Below the pieces are notes generated by a model. The model was not told the origin of the DNA. It saw only the letters and a list, made by a program, of their open reading frames with translations, and did not search any database. This document shows positions 44,995 to 53,510 of a stretch of 64,000 nucleotides of DNA, one piece after another. The position numbers were made by a program, and so were the translations under genes. Numbering within the stretch: the first letter of the stretch is position 1; the number at the start of each line of letters is the position of its first letter. The stretch comes from Rubrivivax sp. (lineage in GTDB: Bacteria > Pseudomonadota > Gammaproteobacteria > Burkholderiales > Burkholderiaceae_C), in the NCBI GenBank assembly GCA_027484825.1, contig JAIXSE010000036.1:92914-156913 (forward strand). Direction: 5' to 3'.

Positions 44995-45126
44995 ATGATT
45001 AGTGACGGCGTCCCTAGCTGTTGGATTCCATGTGATCATGTCCCCGTTCGCAGTTGGCTCGCTGCTGCGAGCCCGCAGCAAGTCGTGCCGCTTGATCCAC
45101 TTGGCCTTCATGTATTGACCCAGTGA
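44995..45126 (+). other. Short open frame (43 codons), doubtful
   Basis: ATG 44995 to TGA 45124-45126 encodes a 43-residue peptide with WIPCDHVPVRSW and ending PLDPLGLHVLTQ. It has no clear ribosome-binding site. The frame is also open upstream into the previous gene, so it may be a toxin or gene remnant. Confidence 0.2.
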
Positions 45127-45179
45127 AAACCTGCTCAGGTGTTACATTGGCAGAAAGACACCATGGGTACATTGATGGA

Positions 45180-45475
45180 CCCTGCTGTACCTCAAGCACG
45201 CCTATAACAAGAGCGACGAGGCCGTCGTGCAGCGCTGGGCGCAAGACGTGTACTTGCAGTTCTTCAGCGGCATGGCCGACTTTGACCCGCGCCTGCCCTG
45301 TGACGACCCTCAGATCGGACGTTTTCGGCAGGCATTGGGCGAAGCCGGTGTAGAGCAGTCGATCAAGACCACCATCGAGACGGCAGTGGGCATCAAATTC
45401 ATCAAGCCGGCGCGTTCGAACGTGTGATCGTGGACAGCACGGTGCAGGAGAAGGCCATCGCATTCAACATCTGCT
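45180..45475 (+). pseudogene. IS5/IS1182-family transposase remnant
   Basis: The sequence reads LLYLKHAYNKSDEAVVQRWA, DVYLQFFSGMADFDPRLPCD, IGRFRQALGEAGVEQ and then, after a frameshift near 45413-45425, VIVDSTVQEKAIA. These are conserved blocks of IS5-group transposases, including the VIVDSTVQ catalytic aspartate block. Both ends of the gene are missing and the frame is broken, so it is inactive. Confidence 0.8.
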
Positions 45476-45479
45476 GGCT

Positions 45480-45662
45480 ACTCCGGGCCATCGTGTGCGC
45501 CTTTGCCTGCGGGGACTTTATTGGCTCCGCGCGGCCTTGCGAGCCAGGCTGGGCGCCGCCTTGTCCAACGCGCTCAGGTCAGTACTCCCATGTTGTCCAA
45601 CTCCGGTGCGCCCGCGGATGAATTTTGCGAGGCCGACTGTTGACCCACCGAAGAAGCCATGA
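45480..45662 (+). pseudogene. Displaced toxin tail overlapping the next immunity gene
   Basis: An open frame without its own start ends RPRMNFARPTVDPPKKP and its TGA (45660-45662) overlaps the ATG of the gene at 45659. This stop/start overlap is the hallmark of a toxin-immunity junction. The preceding residues are basic and low-complexity, and the toxin body is lost at the IS remnant. Confidence 0.45.
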
Positions 45663-46258
45663 ACCACGAAGCTGAGAAGTTGTTGACGGAGATCCCCGAG
45701 GGGGTCACTTACACAGATGATCCAGCGGATTTGGATCCGGAAGATATTGCTGATTCGAGACTCAAAGCAGTCACTCAACTATTAAGTGATGGCAATGACT
45801 ACTACCGGCTCCGGGCTGCAATATTGCTTGCAAATTGGGGTAAGTCCGTCGGCGTCACTTATTTGTGCAACTTTGTTGAAAATTCCGAGGGGCAAGAGTT
45901 CAACTGGTTTCCTCATAGGCTCCGGCCCTACGATGAAACGTACAAAGTTGTATTCGAAGCATTAGAGGGACTTTGGGCCTTTCATACGGATCAATCGTCT
46001 AAGGACCAAGCTAAGCAAGCCATAGTTCCTACTCTGAGGAAAATCATAAAACTGGCGGGACATCCTCGATTTGAACTTCGTCTTTTGTTTCTAATCTTGC
46101 ATGGAAGGTTTGATGATTTGTTGCCTGATGTTAAGCGCTACTTCGAAGAAATTCTAAGAAATCCGGATTTCCATCATTGGAAAATTGAAGATACTGAAAA
46201 CGTTCTTAGTCAAATCGATCCCCAGTACGTGGCGCAAAAGATTAATCAAAGCAAGTAG
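45659..46258 (+). CDS. HEAT-repeat-like orphan immunity protein
   Basis: The 199-residue protein is helical throughout, with paired helices such as YYRLRAAILLANWGKSVGVT and FELRLLFLILHGRFDDLLPD, reminiscent of HEAT/ARM-type immunity proteins. It has no signal peptide. It begins with an ATGA overlap with a residual toxin tail, and its GC is lower than that of the backbone. The toxin partner is degraded. Confidence 0.7.
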   Translation: MNHEAEKLLTEIPEGVTYTDDPADLDPEDIADSRLKAVTQLLSDGNDYYRLRAAILLANWGKSVGVTYLCNFVENSEGQEFNWFPHRLRPYDETYKVVFEALEGLWAFHTDQSSKDQAKQAIVPTLRKIIKLAGHPRFELRLLFLILHGRFDDLLPDVKRYFEEILRNPDFHHWKIEDTENVLSQIDPQYVAQKINQSK

Positions 46259-46329
46259 GCGGACTGGACCTTCGTCGCTTCGTTTGGAACCAACACGAGG
46301 CAGGGGATATTAAGAATAGCTAATACCCC

Positions 46330-46692
46330 TTGACTTATACTTTGATTGACGACCAGGTTGTGAATGCCAATAGCCGAACGTCAACGACCCCTATAAAAGC
46401 GGTTATTCCCAAATTTCGCTCTTCGGGAAATTTCAAAATGAACGTGCCGATCGAGGACGTTGAGAGATGGCGTGCGCGCCTTCGTCAAGCGGCGCCCTCC
46501 ACGGTGCTGCGTGAAATGGCTGACGCTTACGGTGTAACCAAGAGCACCCTGGGCTTTATGGTGGCTGACCTTTATTTGGACGTAGGAACGCCTGCCGTGC
46601 AGGCCGTGTGGACTTGGGACATTGGTCGGACGGGACGGGGGTTGTCAGATGCCGAATTAGACGGCCTCTTATCAAGCCACGCTCTGCCGTGA
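46330..46692 (+). CDS. Orphan immunity-like protein with TTG start
   Basis: The 120-residue frame starts at TTG 46330, the first start after a stop at 46321. The first in-frame ATG, at 46438, gives 84 residues (MNVPIEDVERWRARL...). The part upstream of that ATG (VVNANSRTSTTPIKAVIPKF) looks coding, so the TTG start is preferred. Motif-like phrases are EMADAYGVTKSTLGFMVADLYLDV and WTWDIGRTGRGLSDAELDGLL. I believe this is a recurrent family in polymorphic-toxin loci but cannot name it. Confidence 0.6.
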   Translation: MTYTLIDDQVVNANSRTSTTPIKAVIPKFRSSGNFKMNVPIEDVERWRARLRQAAPSTVLREMADAYGVTKSTLGFMVADLYLDVGTPAVQAVWTWDIGRTGRGLSDAELDGLLSSHALP

Positions 46693-46774
46693 AACCAAAG
46701 TGAGCGTGGATTTCGGGATATTTCAGAGCTCGCCGACCTTGACGTGCTGCACTGGTGCCTAAGCGCGTAACCAA

Positions 46775-47221
46775 ATGATGGAAAAAAACTCCTTTATTTT
46801 GCGAATAGAAATTCCTGACGATCTGGTTCATCAGGCTATTTTCAAACTCCCGGAGATTCCCTGCGTTTGCAAAGTTGACGGCGGAAAATTTCACATTGAA
46901 TTCAGGAGTCCACTTCCTTTACTTCAGGGTGAATTGGAAGGCTGGGACCACGAACACCTCCAACACCGCGCCCCGGCCATGGGAGGCTCCACCGTCACCT
47001 ATTATTGTCCTGCGAAAATTTCGGTGGCAAATAACAAAAGCGGTCAACTCATTGTCAAAAATTTATCGTTCTTCATACTCGCCCATCCTGGATGGTTTCC
47101 CGTCATTGATAATTTTGAATGGGCAATGCCAGTTGATCGAAACACTCCTGAATCCATAAAATTCCTACAGGATTTTGAGGCGAGCTTGGGTCCTACTCGT
47201 TCAAAGAGAAAGCGTAAATGA
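46775..47221 (+). CDS. Orphan immunity-like hypothetical protein
   Basis: This 148-residue protein is beta-rich at the start (SFILRIEIPDDLVHQAIFKL), with WDHEHLQHRA and a basic tail (TRSKRKRK). It has low GC, no membrane segment and no recognised domain. It is the last gene of the orphan array before backbone-like GC returns. Confidence 0.6.
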   Translation: MMEKNSFILRIEIPDDLVHQAIFKLPEIPCVCKVDGGKFHIEFRSPLPLLQGELEGWDHEHLQHRAPAMGGSTVTYYCPAKISVANNKSGQLIVKNLSFFILAHPGWFPVIDNFEWAMPVDRNTPESIKFLQDFEASLGPTRSKRKRK

Positions 47222-47287
47222 CTCCGGTATGAGCGGGCGGTCTCAAAGCTGAGCCTCAGCACCTTGCCACTCGGTAAGGAATGCCAA

Positions 47288-47524
47288 TTACTTCAGAAGT
47301 GTTCCACTTGAAGCTGGAAAACTCGCATCCCTCTGAACGCTCCCTCCATTCCCCGTCCTCTTTGCACCCGCATTGGAATCTCCCTCCACAGGCTCATCGG
47401 CATCCTCGTCCTCCGGCTCCTGATTGGTCGACGGGTCCCCCACCGGATCAGCGTTTTCATCTTCCGGTTTTGACGGCTGAGTCCGTCCAGAGAGGGAGAG
47501 AGACGAGGAGACGTTTCGGTTCAT
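47288..47524 (-). CDS. Small acidic hypothetical protein
   Basis: The 78-residue frame from ATG 47524 (a longer form starts at 47575) has a Ser-rich N-terminus and a strongly acidic, Pro/Asp/Glu-rich middle (PEDENADPVGDPSTNQEPED). No domain or signal peptide is visible. Weak ribosome-binding site. It may be spurious. Confidence 0.35.
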   Translation of the reverse strand: MNRNVSSSLSLSGRTQPSKPEDENADPVGDPSTNQEPEDEDADEPVEGDSNAGAKRTGNGGSVQRDASFPASSGTLLK

Positions 47525-47781
47525 GGCGTGCACCTTGTTGGCGGCCGGGATGGCCGGACATCCCTTCAGGGGCATACGGCGCGCCCCGGGGCCATACCGA
47601 GACCCAGTCGGCCGATCCAGGCAGACTCAGCTCACGCCACCGCGCAGGCCGGGCATCCCACCCAACCGCACGCTCGGTTGCTCGCTCGCCCCAGTCTCAC
47701 CTCGGCCTGTGGCCCCGGTTCGGGCCCGGCCCCAGCTGAGACCCGGCCCCGGCTCGGCTTCACGCCGAGCACACCCGGCCC

Positions 47782-48342
47782 TCACCCCACATACAACCGC
47801 GACGACTTCGGCACACTCGCCAGCAGAAACTCCATCTGATCCGCCAGGATCCTGCGCCCGCGAAGAATCATGTCTTCATGCAAGCTCGGCACATACGGCA
47901 GATACATCAACGACATCCCCGCCTCTTCCGGCGTCCGGTTCCCCTTGCGCCCGTTGCAGGCGCGGCAGGCCGTGATGCAGTTCATCCAGCTGTCCTTCCC
48001 CTTGCGGGACACCGGCTGAATGTGTTCCCGCGTCAGTTGCTCTGGATGAAACCGATGCCCGCAATACGCGCAGACATGCCGGTCGCGGGTGAAGAGTTTG
48101 GGATTGGAGAGTGCCGGCGCCTGCCGCCAGGCGCGGCTGGGAATCGCGCCGCGGACCGCGATGATGGGGTGCAGCTCGATGCGGGACTGCAGCCCGGTGA
48201 TCCGCTGATAGCCGCCGCGCAGCACATGGCAAGGCTGGCCCAGTGTCCAGGCGACTGCGTCGCTGGCGTAGAGCACGGCGGCTTCCTTGGTCGAGATCCA
48301 GGCCTGAGGGCGGCCCGAGATATCCAATTGCAGAACATCCAC
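47782..48342 (-). CDS. HNH endonuclease family protein
   Basis: The 186-residue protein contains an HNH domain with zinc knuckles: CAYC (91-94), REHIQPVSRKGKDSWMN (the His and Asn, about 106-121) and CRAC (126-129). The N-terminal half (VLQLDISGRPQAWISTKEAA) is typical of stand-alone HNH proteins in Burkholderiales. Such proteins occur singly and their role is unknown; they are not typical restriction enzymes. It sits between the toxin island and the chemosensory operon. Confidence 0.9.
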   Translation of the reverse strand: MDVLQLDISGRPQAWISTKEAAVLYASDAVAWTLGQPCHVLRGGYQRITGLQSRIELHPIIAVRGAIPSRAWRQAPALSNPKLFTRDRHVCAYCGHRFHPEQLTREHIQPVSRKGKDSWMNCITACRACNGRKGNRTPEEAGMSLMYLPYVPSLHEDMILRGRRILADQMEFLLASVPKSSRLYVG

Positions 48343-48568
48343 GGTCGATGACCTCCATCACGGAGGGTAATCCAGTCCGGTGGGGCAACTCAAGTGCCCA
48401 GCGCACCGCCAGTCGCGTCAAAACCGACACTTCATCGGCTCGGGTGCCCGGTTTTGCCTCTCTCTACCTAAACATGCGCCCCCGCAGAGCAGGCCATCCA
48501 TCGCCCGATGACTGTTGCGTGACACGCCCCGTGCCTCGCTCGGCCTCGTCCCCCAGCGCCGCATCGAG

Positions 48569-49459
48569 TCAGATCACCAGCAGCGCCCTGGCCAGCAAGG
48601 CTTCGCCAGAAAACCCGTCCTGCGGCAGGCGTGCGGTGCGTCGGCGTTGCCCCACAGCCGCTTCCCATCCCGCCACGCGCGCGGCCAGCATGTCGCCGGA
48701 CAACCCAGCTTCCTGAGCCAGCCCGGACGCCGATCCGCCATGGCCGATGCCATCACCACCGCCGATGCCATCACCAAGGCCACTGCCACTGCCACCGCCA
48801 CCGCCACCGCCACCGCCACCGCCCCCGGCCGCAACCGCCGCATCCCCCAACCCGTCCTCCGCCTCCGGCACCGCAAACGCCACGACCCGCTCGCCGGCCT
48901 CATCCCACAACCCGACCAGATCCCCAGGCTCCGACGCCTGCTGCAACCACCGAGCCAGTTCCACGCCCCCGTCACCCACCGCGCGCCACACATTCAGCGT
49001 CAGCGCACCGCCTTCGCGCTGCGCCAGCAGCGCGGTCTGGTCCAAGCGCACCACAAACTCATCGCGCCCCAACGGCCGTACTGGCTCTGCCCCAGCGCCC
49101 CCCGCGAGCGTGCTGAGCAACTCCTCCAGCTCGTCCGCCTTGTCGAAGAATCCATTTGCTCCCGCCGCCACGCAGGCCGCGCGATACGCCTGCGGCGTCT
49201 GATGCGACAGCACATGCACCTGCCCGCCATACCCCTGCCGCCGCAGTTGCTTGAGCACCTGCAAGCCCGACCCACCGTCGGCCAGCGACAGATCCAGCAG
49301 CACCGCATCCGGCTGCGTCGCCGTCACCAGGGCCACGGCCAGCCGCTCATCGGGCGCTTCGCCCACCACGCGCACCCCCTGCACACTTCTCAAGCGCTGA
49401 AGAATCTGACGACGAATCGTCATCGAATCTTCCACCAGCACCACGGTCAACTCCGGCAT
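48569..49459 (-). CDS. Response regulator with degenerate GGDEF-like domain and polyglycine linker
   Basis: The 296-residue protein has a receiver domain (acidic pocket ED at 10-11, phospho-Asp56 in AVLLDLSLADGG). The C-terminal part resembles a shortened GGDEF domain: FVVRLDQTALLAQREGGALTL, then EPGDLVGLWDEAGERVVAF (185-190 where RWGGDEF is expected) and a final GEALLARALLV. The GGDEF active-site residues and the inhibitory RxxD are missing, so no cyclase activity is expected. A Gly-rich insert of about 40 residues, encoded by a GCCACC repeat, interrupts it. The ATG at 49459 has AAGGAG 5 bases upstream; an ATG at 49477 overlaps the previous stop. It occupies the position of WspR, the output of a Wsp-like operon. 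Confidence 0.85.
   Translation of the reverse strand: MPELTVVLVEDSMTIRRQILQRLRSVQGVRVVGEAPDERLAVALVTATQPDAVLLDLSLADGGSGLQVLKQLRRQGYGGQVHVLSHQTPQAYRAACVAAGANGFFDKADELEELLSTLAGGAGAEPVRPLGRDEFVVRLDQTALLAQREGGALTLNVWRAVGDGGVELARWLQQASEPGDLVGLWDEAGERVVAFAVPEAEDGLGDAAVAAGGGGGGGGGGGGSGSGLGDGIGGGDGIGHGGSASGLAQEAGLSGDMLAARVAGWEAAVGQRRRTARLPQDGFSGEALLARALLVI
48779..48820 (-). repeat. GCCAC(C/T) hexanucleotide tandem repeat (7 copies)
   Basis: Seven tandem copies of GCCACT/GCCACC encode part of the polyglycine insert (Gly-Gly pairs) on the minus strand. Flanking DNA (48741-48778) has a further GATGCCATCACC repeat. Copy-number change would alter linker length but not the frame. Confidence 0.85.
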
Positions 49460-49473
49460 CCAGGCTCCTTGGT

Positions 49474-52443
49474 TCATCCGAGCGGGTCGAGGTCGCCCCA
49501 GCTCGTGCGGCTGATGGCCCGCTTCACTTCATCCATGAATCGTTTCTGCGGCGCCGCCGTGGCCGCGTCGGGCCGCGGCCCGGGCGCGGCGGACACCGGC
49601 GCCTGCGCCCGCTGCACATGCCGGTTGAGCAGCTCCTTGTCCCGCGCCGTCAGCTGGGAAGCCGCCACCACGATCACCGGAATGGCCGCCGTCAGCGGGT
49701 CGCGCTGCAGGGCTTCCACCACGCCGATGCCGTCCACCTCCGCCATCAGCAGGTCCAGCACGATCAGGTCGGGCACATGCCGACGCGCCAGCGTGATGCC
49801 TTCCTGCCCGCCGGTGGCGCGCAGCACCGAAAAACCCGGTTGCGACAGATGCGTGCTGAGCGACTGCAAGTCCCCCGGCGCTTCGCTGATGGCCAGCACC
49901 AGGAACTTGCGCGTGGCCGTCGGCCGAAACCCCAGCACTTCCAGTTCCTGAAGCAGCGCAGCGCGGCTCACCGGCTTGTGCAGCACAGCGGACGCGCCCA
50001 AGGACAGCGCGACTTCCTCGCCCGCCGCCACCGACACCACCACCACCGGGATGTGCGCCCAGCCGTTGAGGTTCTTCAAGCGCGACAGCAGCTCCCAGCC
50101 GTCCAGATGCCCCGGCAGCTGGGTTTCCAGCGTGATCAGATCGGGCCGCAGATGCTGGGCCAGCTCCAGCGCTTCCTCGGCGGATTCCACATGCTGCACG
50201 CGAAAGCCCACGCCCTGCAGCTGAGTCTGAATCAGCGCCGCGGCCTGCAGGTTGTGTTCGATCACCAGCGCCAGCGGCCGGCTCCCCGGGTCGGCCGGTT
50301 GCGGCATGCCGGGCGCCACCGGCTCCCGCCAGGGCAGCCACACGCTGAAGCAGCTGCCTTTGTCCAGCTGACTGGTCACCGCCACCGCGCCGCCATGCAG
50401 TTGCACCAGCCGAGCCACCGTGGCCAATCCCAGGCCGGTGCCTTCCACCTTCTGCGTCAGCACGTTCTTGATCTGGTTGAAGGGCTGGAACAGCCGCTCC
50501 AGGCCCTCGGGTGGAATGCCGATGCCGTTGTCGGTCACGCTGATCTGCACAAACTCCTTGAACTCGCTGGCTGGCAGCTCGGAACGACGTCCCGCGGCAA
50601 AGCCGGGCAGCGATTCCTCGGCCCGCATTCGGTTGACCCGGCGCGCCTCCAGCTGGATCAGCCCGCCCTTGGGCGTGAACTTGGCGGCATTGGAGAGCAG
50701 GTTGTAGAGAATCTGCCGCAGGCGGCGGCGGTCCACCATCAGGCGCTGGTCCACGCCCACGCCGAAGAGCTTGAGCTCGATGCTGCTCAGCCGCACCCGC
50801 TCCTGCACGATGGCCATGGCGTCCCGCAGCAGCTCGTCCAGGTCCACCACCTCATAGTCCAGATCCACGCGGCCAGCTTCAATCTTGGCCATGTCCAGCA
50901 GCTCATTCACGAGCGACAGCAGATGCTGCCCCGCGTTGTGGATGTGCTGGCAGAACTCGGCTTGCCGATCATTGACCGGACCGGCCGCGCCGTCACGCAT
51001 CAGCTGCGCAAAGCCGATGACCGCATTGAGCGGCGTGCGCAGCTCGTGGGACATGGTGGACAGGAACGCAGTCTTCGCACTGCTGGCGCGGCTGAGCTCC
51101 GCATTGAGCTGTTCCAGCGCGTCGTTGCGCTGCTGGAGCGCGGCCAGCAGCTCCGCCCGGCTGTCCGCCAATTCCTGCGCGGCACGCGCCGTGGCCGCTT
51201 CCAGCGCCGTGTTGTGCAGCTCGGCATGCATGCGACGCGCTTCGTCCTCGAACTGCTTGCGACGCAGTTGAGCCCGCAGGCGTGCCTTGAGCAGCTCCAG
51301 CTCGCCGCCGGCCTTGACCACGTAGTCGTCCGCACCGGCCTCCAGGCCGGCCAGCATGCCGTCGCGGCCGTCAAAGGCGGTGAGCAGCACCACCGGAATG
51401 TCCCGCATCGCCGGCGCGGACTTGATGCGGCGGCAAGTCTCCAGCCCGCCAATGCCCGGCATCTGCACATCCAGCAGCACCGCGTCCACCGTCTGCACCG
51501 CCAGCAGCTCCAGGGCCTGCTCGCCGCTGTGGGCCGGCACCACATCAAACCCGTCATCCCGCAGCGACGCCCCCAGCTCCCCCAGCACATTGGGGCTGTC
51601 ATCCACCAGCAGCAGACGCTTGGGGCCCAGCAGGCTGGCCCCCTGTTCCGGCAGAGACGCGGTGGCGCTGCGCAGCATGGCGGCCATGCGGGCCAGGATC
51701 AGGTCAACATCGTCCTGCTTGCGGGCGAAAGCATCAGCGCCGGCCTCCAGCGCGCGCAGCTCCGCCTCGGGACCTTCGTCGGCAGTCAGCAGCAGGCACG
51801 GGGTGTGGCGCAGGGCCGGGTCCAGGCGCAGGCGCCGGATCATGGAGGCGCCGTCCAGCCCGGGCATGTGCTGGTCCACCACGATGGCATTGGGTCGCAG
51901 TGCGGCCGCCTGGCGCAGGCCGTCCTCGCCGTGCACCGCCAGATGCACCCGGTAGCCCATGGGCTCCAGGGCTTCGCGAAGGGCGTGGCGGAAGGTTTCG
52001 CTGTCGTCCACCAGCAGCACGGTGGCCCGCTGCGGCACCGCCTCTGTCGCCTGGCGCTGCATCTGGCGGTGGCGCAGCAGCTCGCGGGCGCGGTCCACCA
52101 CATAGCCGCGGTCATAAGGCTTGCCGACGAATTCGTCCGCCCCATAGGCCAGGCCGCGCAGGCGGTCACCGGCCTGCGCGGTGTTGGACAGGATGAGCAC
52201 CACCGTCTGGTCCCCGCCCGGCGCGGCCCGCAGCTCCTGCAGCCAGACGTCACCATCGCCGTCCGGCAACTGGGTGTCCAGCAGCACCAGGCGCGGCACG
52301 CCCAGCGCCAGGGCCTCGCGGGCCTGGGCCAGGTTGGCGCATTCCACGCAGGCAAATCCGGCGTCTTCCATCGCTTCCCGCAGGTCCATGCGGACCGTCA
52401 GGCTGTCCTCCACGATGAAGGCTTTGTCCTTGTTTTGATTCAT
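49474..52443 (-). CDS. Hybrid histidine kinase with five receiver domains
   Basis: The 989-residue cytoplasmic protein has no sensor membrane region. In order: REC1 (about 5-120; LVLLDTQLPDGDG), REC2 (about 135-255; AIVVDQHMPGLDG), REC3 (about 270-390; AVLLDVQMPGIGG), a coiled-coil, HisKA (STMSHELRTPLNAVIGF), HATPase (LLSNAAKFTPKGG, DNGIGIPPEGLERLF, GTGLGLATVARLV), REC4 and REC5. REC4 is degenerate: its acidic pocket is VIEHN and the phosphosite is Glu (ITLETQLPG). REC5 keeps an Asp (IVLDLLM). The ATG at 52443 overlaps the cheB stop. It may integrate phosphoryl groups from the CheA of the same operon. Confidence 0.92.
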   Translation of the reverse strand: MNQNKDKAFIVEDSLTVRMDLREAMEDAGFACVECANLAQAREALALGVPRLVLLDTQLPDGDGDVWLQELRAAPGGDQTVVLILSNTAQAGDRLRGLAYGADEFVGKPYDRGYVVDRARELLRHRQMQRQATEAVPQRATVLLVDDSETFRHALREALEPMGYRVHLAVHGEDGLRQAAALRPNAIVVDQHMPGLDGASMIRRLRLDPALRHTPCLLLTADEGPEAELRALEAGADAFARKQDDVDLILARMAAMLRSATASLPEQGASLLGPKRLLLVDDSPNVLGELGASLRDDGFDVVPAHSGEQALELLAVQTVDAVLLDVQMPGIGGLETCRRIKSAPAMRDIPVVLLTAFDGRDGMLAGLEAGADDYVVKAGGELELLKARLRAQLRRKQFEDEARRMHAELHNTALEAATARAAQELADSRAELLAALQQRNDALEQLNAELSRASSAKTAFLSTMSHELRTPLNAVIGFAQLMRDGAAGPVNDRQAEFCQHIHNAGQHLLSLVNELLDMAKIEAGRVDLDYEVVDLDELLRDAMAIVQERVRLSSIELKLFGVGVDQRLMVDRRRLRQILYNLLSNAAKFTPKGGLIQLEARRVNRMRAEESLPGFAAGRRSELPASEFKEFVQISVTDNGIGIPPEGLERLFQPFNQIKNVLTQKVEGTGLGLATVARLVQLHGGAVAVTSQLDKGSCFSVWLPWREPVAPGMPQPADPGSRPLALVIEHNLQAAALIQTQLQGVGFRVQHVESAEEALELAQHLRPDLITLETQLPGHLDGWELLSRLKNLNGWAHIPVVVVSVAAGEEVALSLGASAVLHKPVSRAALLQELEVLGFRPTATRKFLVLAISEAPGDLQSLSTHLSQPGFSVLRATGGQEGITLARRHVPDLIVLDLLMAEVDGIGVVEALQRDPLTAAIPVIVVAASQLTARDKELLNRHVQRAQAPVSAAPGPRPDAATAAPQKRFMDEVKRAISRTSWGDLDPLG

Positions 52444-53510
52444 GGTGATCCTGCTCCCCATGGCACACCGCTCAATGACTTCATGGCGGGGCCGATTTCA
52501 TTCAGCGGCAGGATGCGTTCGGCCGCACCCAGCTGCGCCGCTTCTCGCGGCATGCCGTAGACCATCGAGGTCTGCTCGTCCTGGGCAATGGTGCTGCCGC
52601 CGGCACGGCGAATGGCCAGCAGGCCACCTGCGCCGTCGCGCCCCATGCCGGTCAGCAGCGCCGCCACCACGCCGGCGCCGATGTCTCGCGCCAGCGACTC
52701 GAACAGCACATCCACCGACGGTCGGCAGGAAAACCGCGGCGGTGCGTGGCTGAGCATCAGCCGACCCTGCTGCACCGTCAGATGCACATCCGGCGGCGCC
52801 AGGATGATCTGGCCACGCGTCTCCTGCAGCGCTTCCCCGTCCCGCGCGTAGCGCACCCGGTGCGGCGTCTGGCCGTCCAGCCATTCCGCAAACCCTCGGC
52901 TGAAGATGGCGTTGATGTGCATCACGATCAGCACCGGCAAGGGGGCCGGATGGGGCAGCGATTGCAGCACCTGCATCAGCGCCCCAGGGCCGCCGGTGGA
53001 GGCGCCCAGGGCCAGCACGTGGCGGGGCGGCTGCTGGGCACCCGGCGTGTGTGTGGGCACCAGGTGCCGCGCCCGCACATGCGTGATCACGCGGATGCGG
53101 GCCACCAGGCGCAGCAGCCGCAGGTAGCGCTGCTCCCATTCGCCATCGGGCTGGCGGCCATCGGGTTTTTCCAGGACCTCGACGGCGCCGGCGGCCAGTG
53201 CCTCGTAGGTGCGCAGCAACTCGCCCCGGTTGGTGGAGGAGGACACGATGAGGATCGGCGTCGGGCAGTGCGCCATGATGGCTTCAGTCGCCGCCTGGCC
53301 GTCCATGCCCGGCAGCATCATGTCCATCGAGACGACGTCCGGCCGCAGATGCCCGCACAGCGCCACCGCCTGCTTGCCGTCATAGGCTTCGCCGACGATC
53401 TCGATGTCGCTCTGGCTCTGCAGCACCTCGCGGATGTGGGCGAGCACCGTGGGGGAGTCCTCCACCAGGAGCACCCGCAGGACTTTGGCGGCACCGGCAC
53501 CGGACGTCAT
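52440..53510 (-). CDS. cheB: CheB-family protein-glutamate methylesterase (WspF-like)
   Basis: The 356-residue protein has an N-terminal receiver (LLVEDSP, phospho-Asp63 in VVSMDMMLPGMDG) and a C-terminal methylesterase domain with the catalytic Ser in LALGASTGGPGAL, the His in LIVMHINAIFSRGF and the Asp in LLTGMGRDGAGGL. It demethylates the MCP encoded in the same operon. It is joined to the CheA gene by a 4-base overlap (53507-53510) and to the hybrid-kinase gene by another. Confidence 0.95.
   Translation of the reverse strand: MTSGAGAAKVLRVLLVEDSPTVLAHIREVLQSQSDIEIVGEAYDGKQAVALCGHLRPDVVSMDMMLPGMDGQAATEAIMAHCPTPILIVSSSTNRGELLRTYEALAAGAVEVLEKPDGRQPDGEWEQRYLRLLRLVARIRVITHVRARHLVPTHTPGAQQPPRHVLALGASTGGPGALMQVLQSLPHPAPLPVLIVMHINAIFSRGFAEWLDGQTPHRVRYARDGEALQETRGQIILAPPDVHLTVQQGRLMLSHAPPRFSCRPSVDVLFESLARDIGAGVVAALLTGMGRDGAGGLLAIRRAGGSTIAQDEQTSMVYGMPREAAQLGAAERILPLNEIGPAMKSLSGVPWGAGSP

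Noticed and set aside
45014..45463. Minus-strand open frame of 149 codons over the transposase remnant
   Set aside because: The plus strand encodes recognisable IS5-group transposase blocks; the minus frame is a shadow.
48779..48820. Possible CRISPR-like repeats
   Set aside because: These are contiguous hexamers within a coding sequence with no spacers.
49618..52560. Plus-strand open frame of 980 codons opposite the hybrid kinase
   Set aside because: The minus strand encodes clear receiver, HisKA and HATPase motifs.
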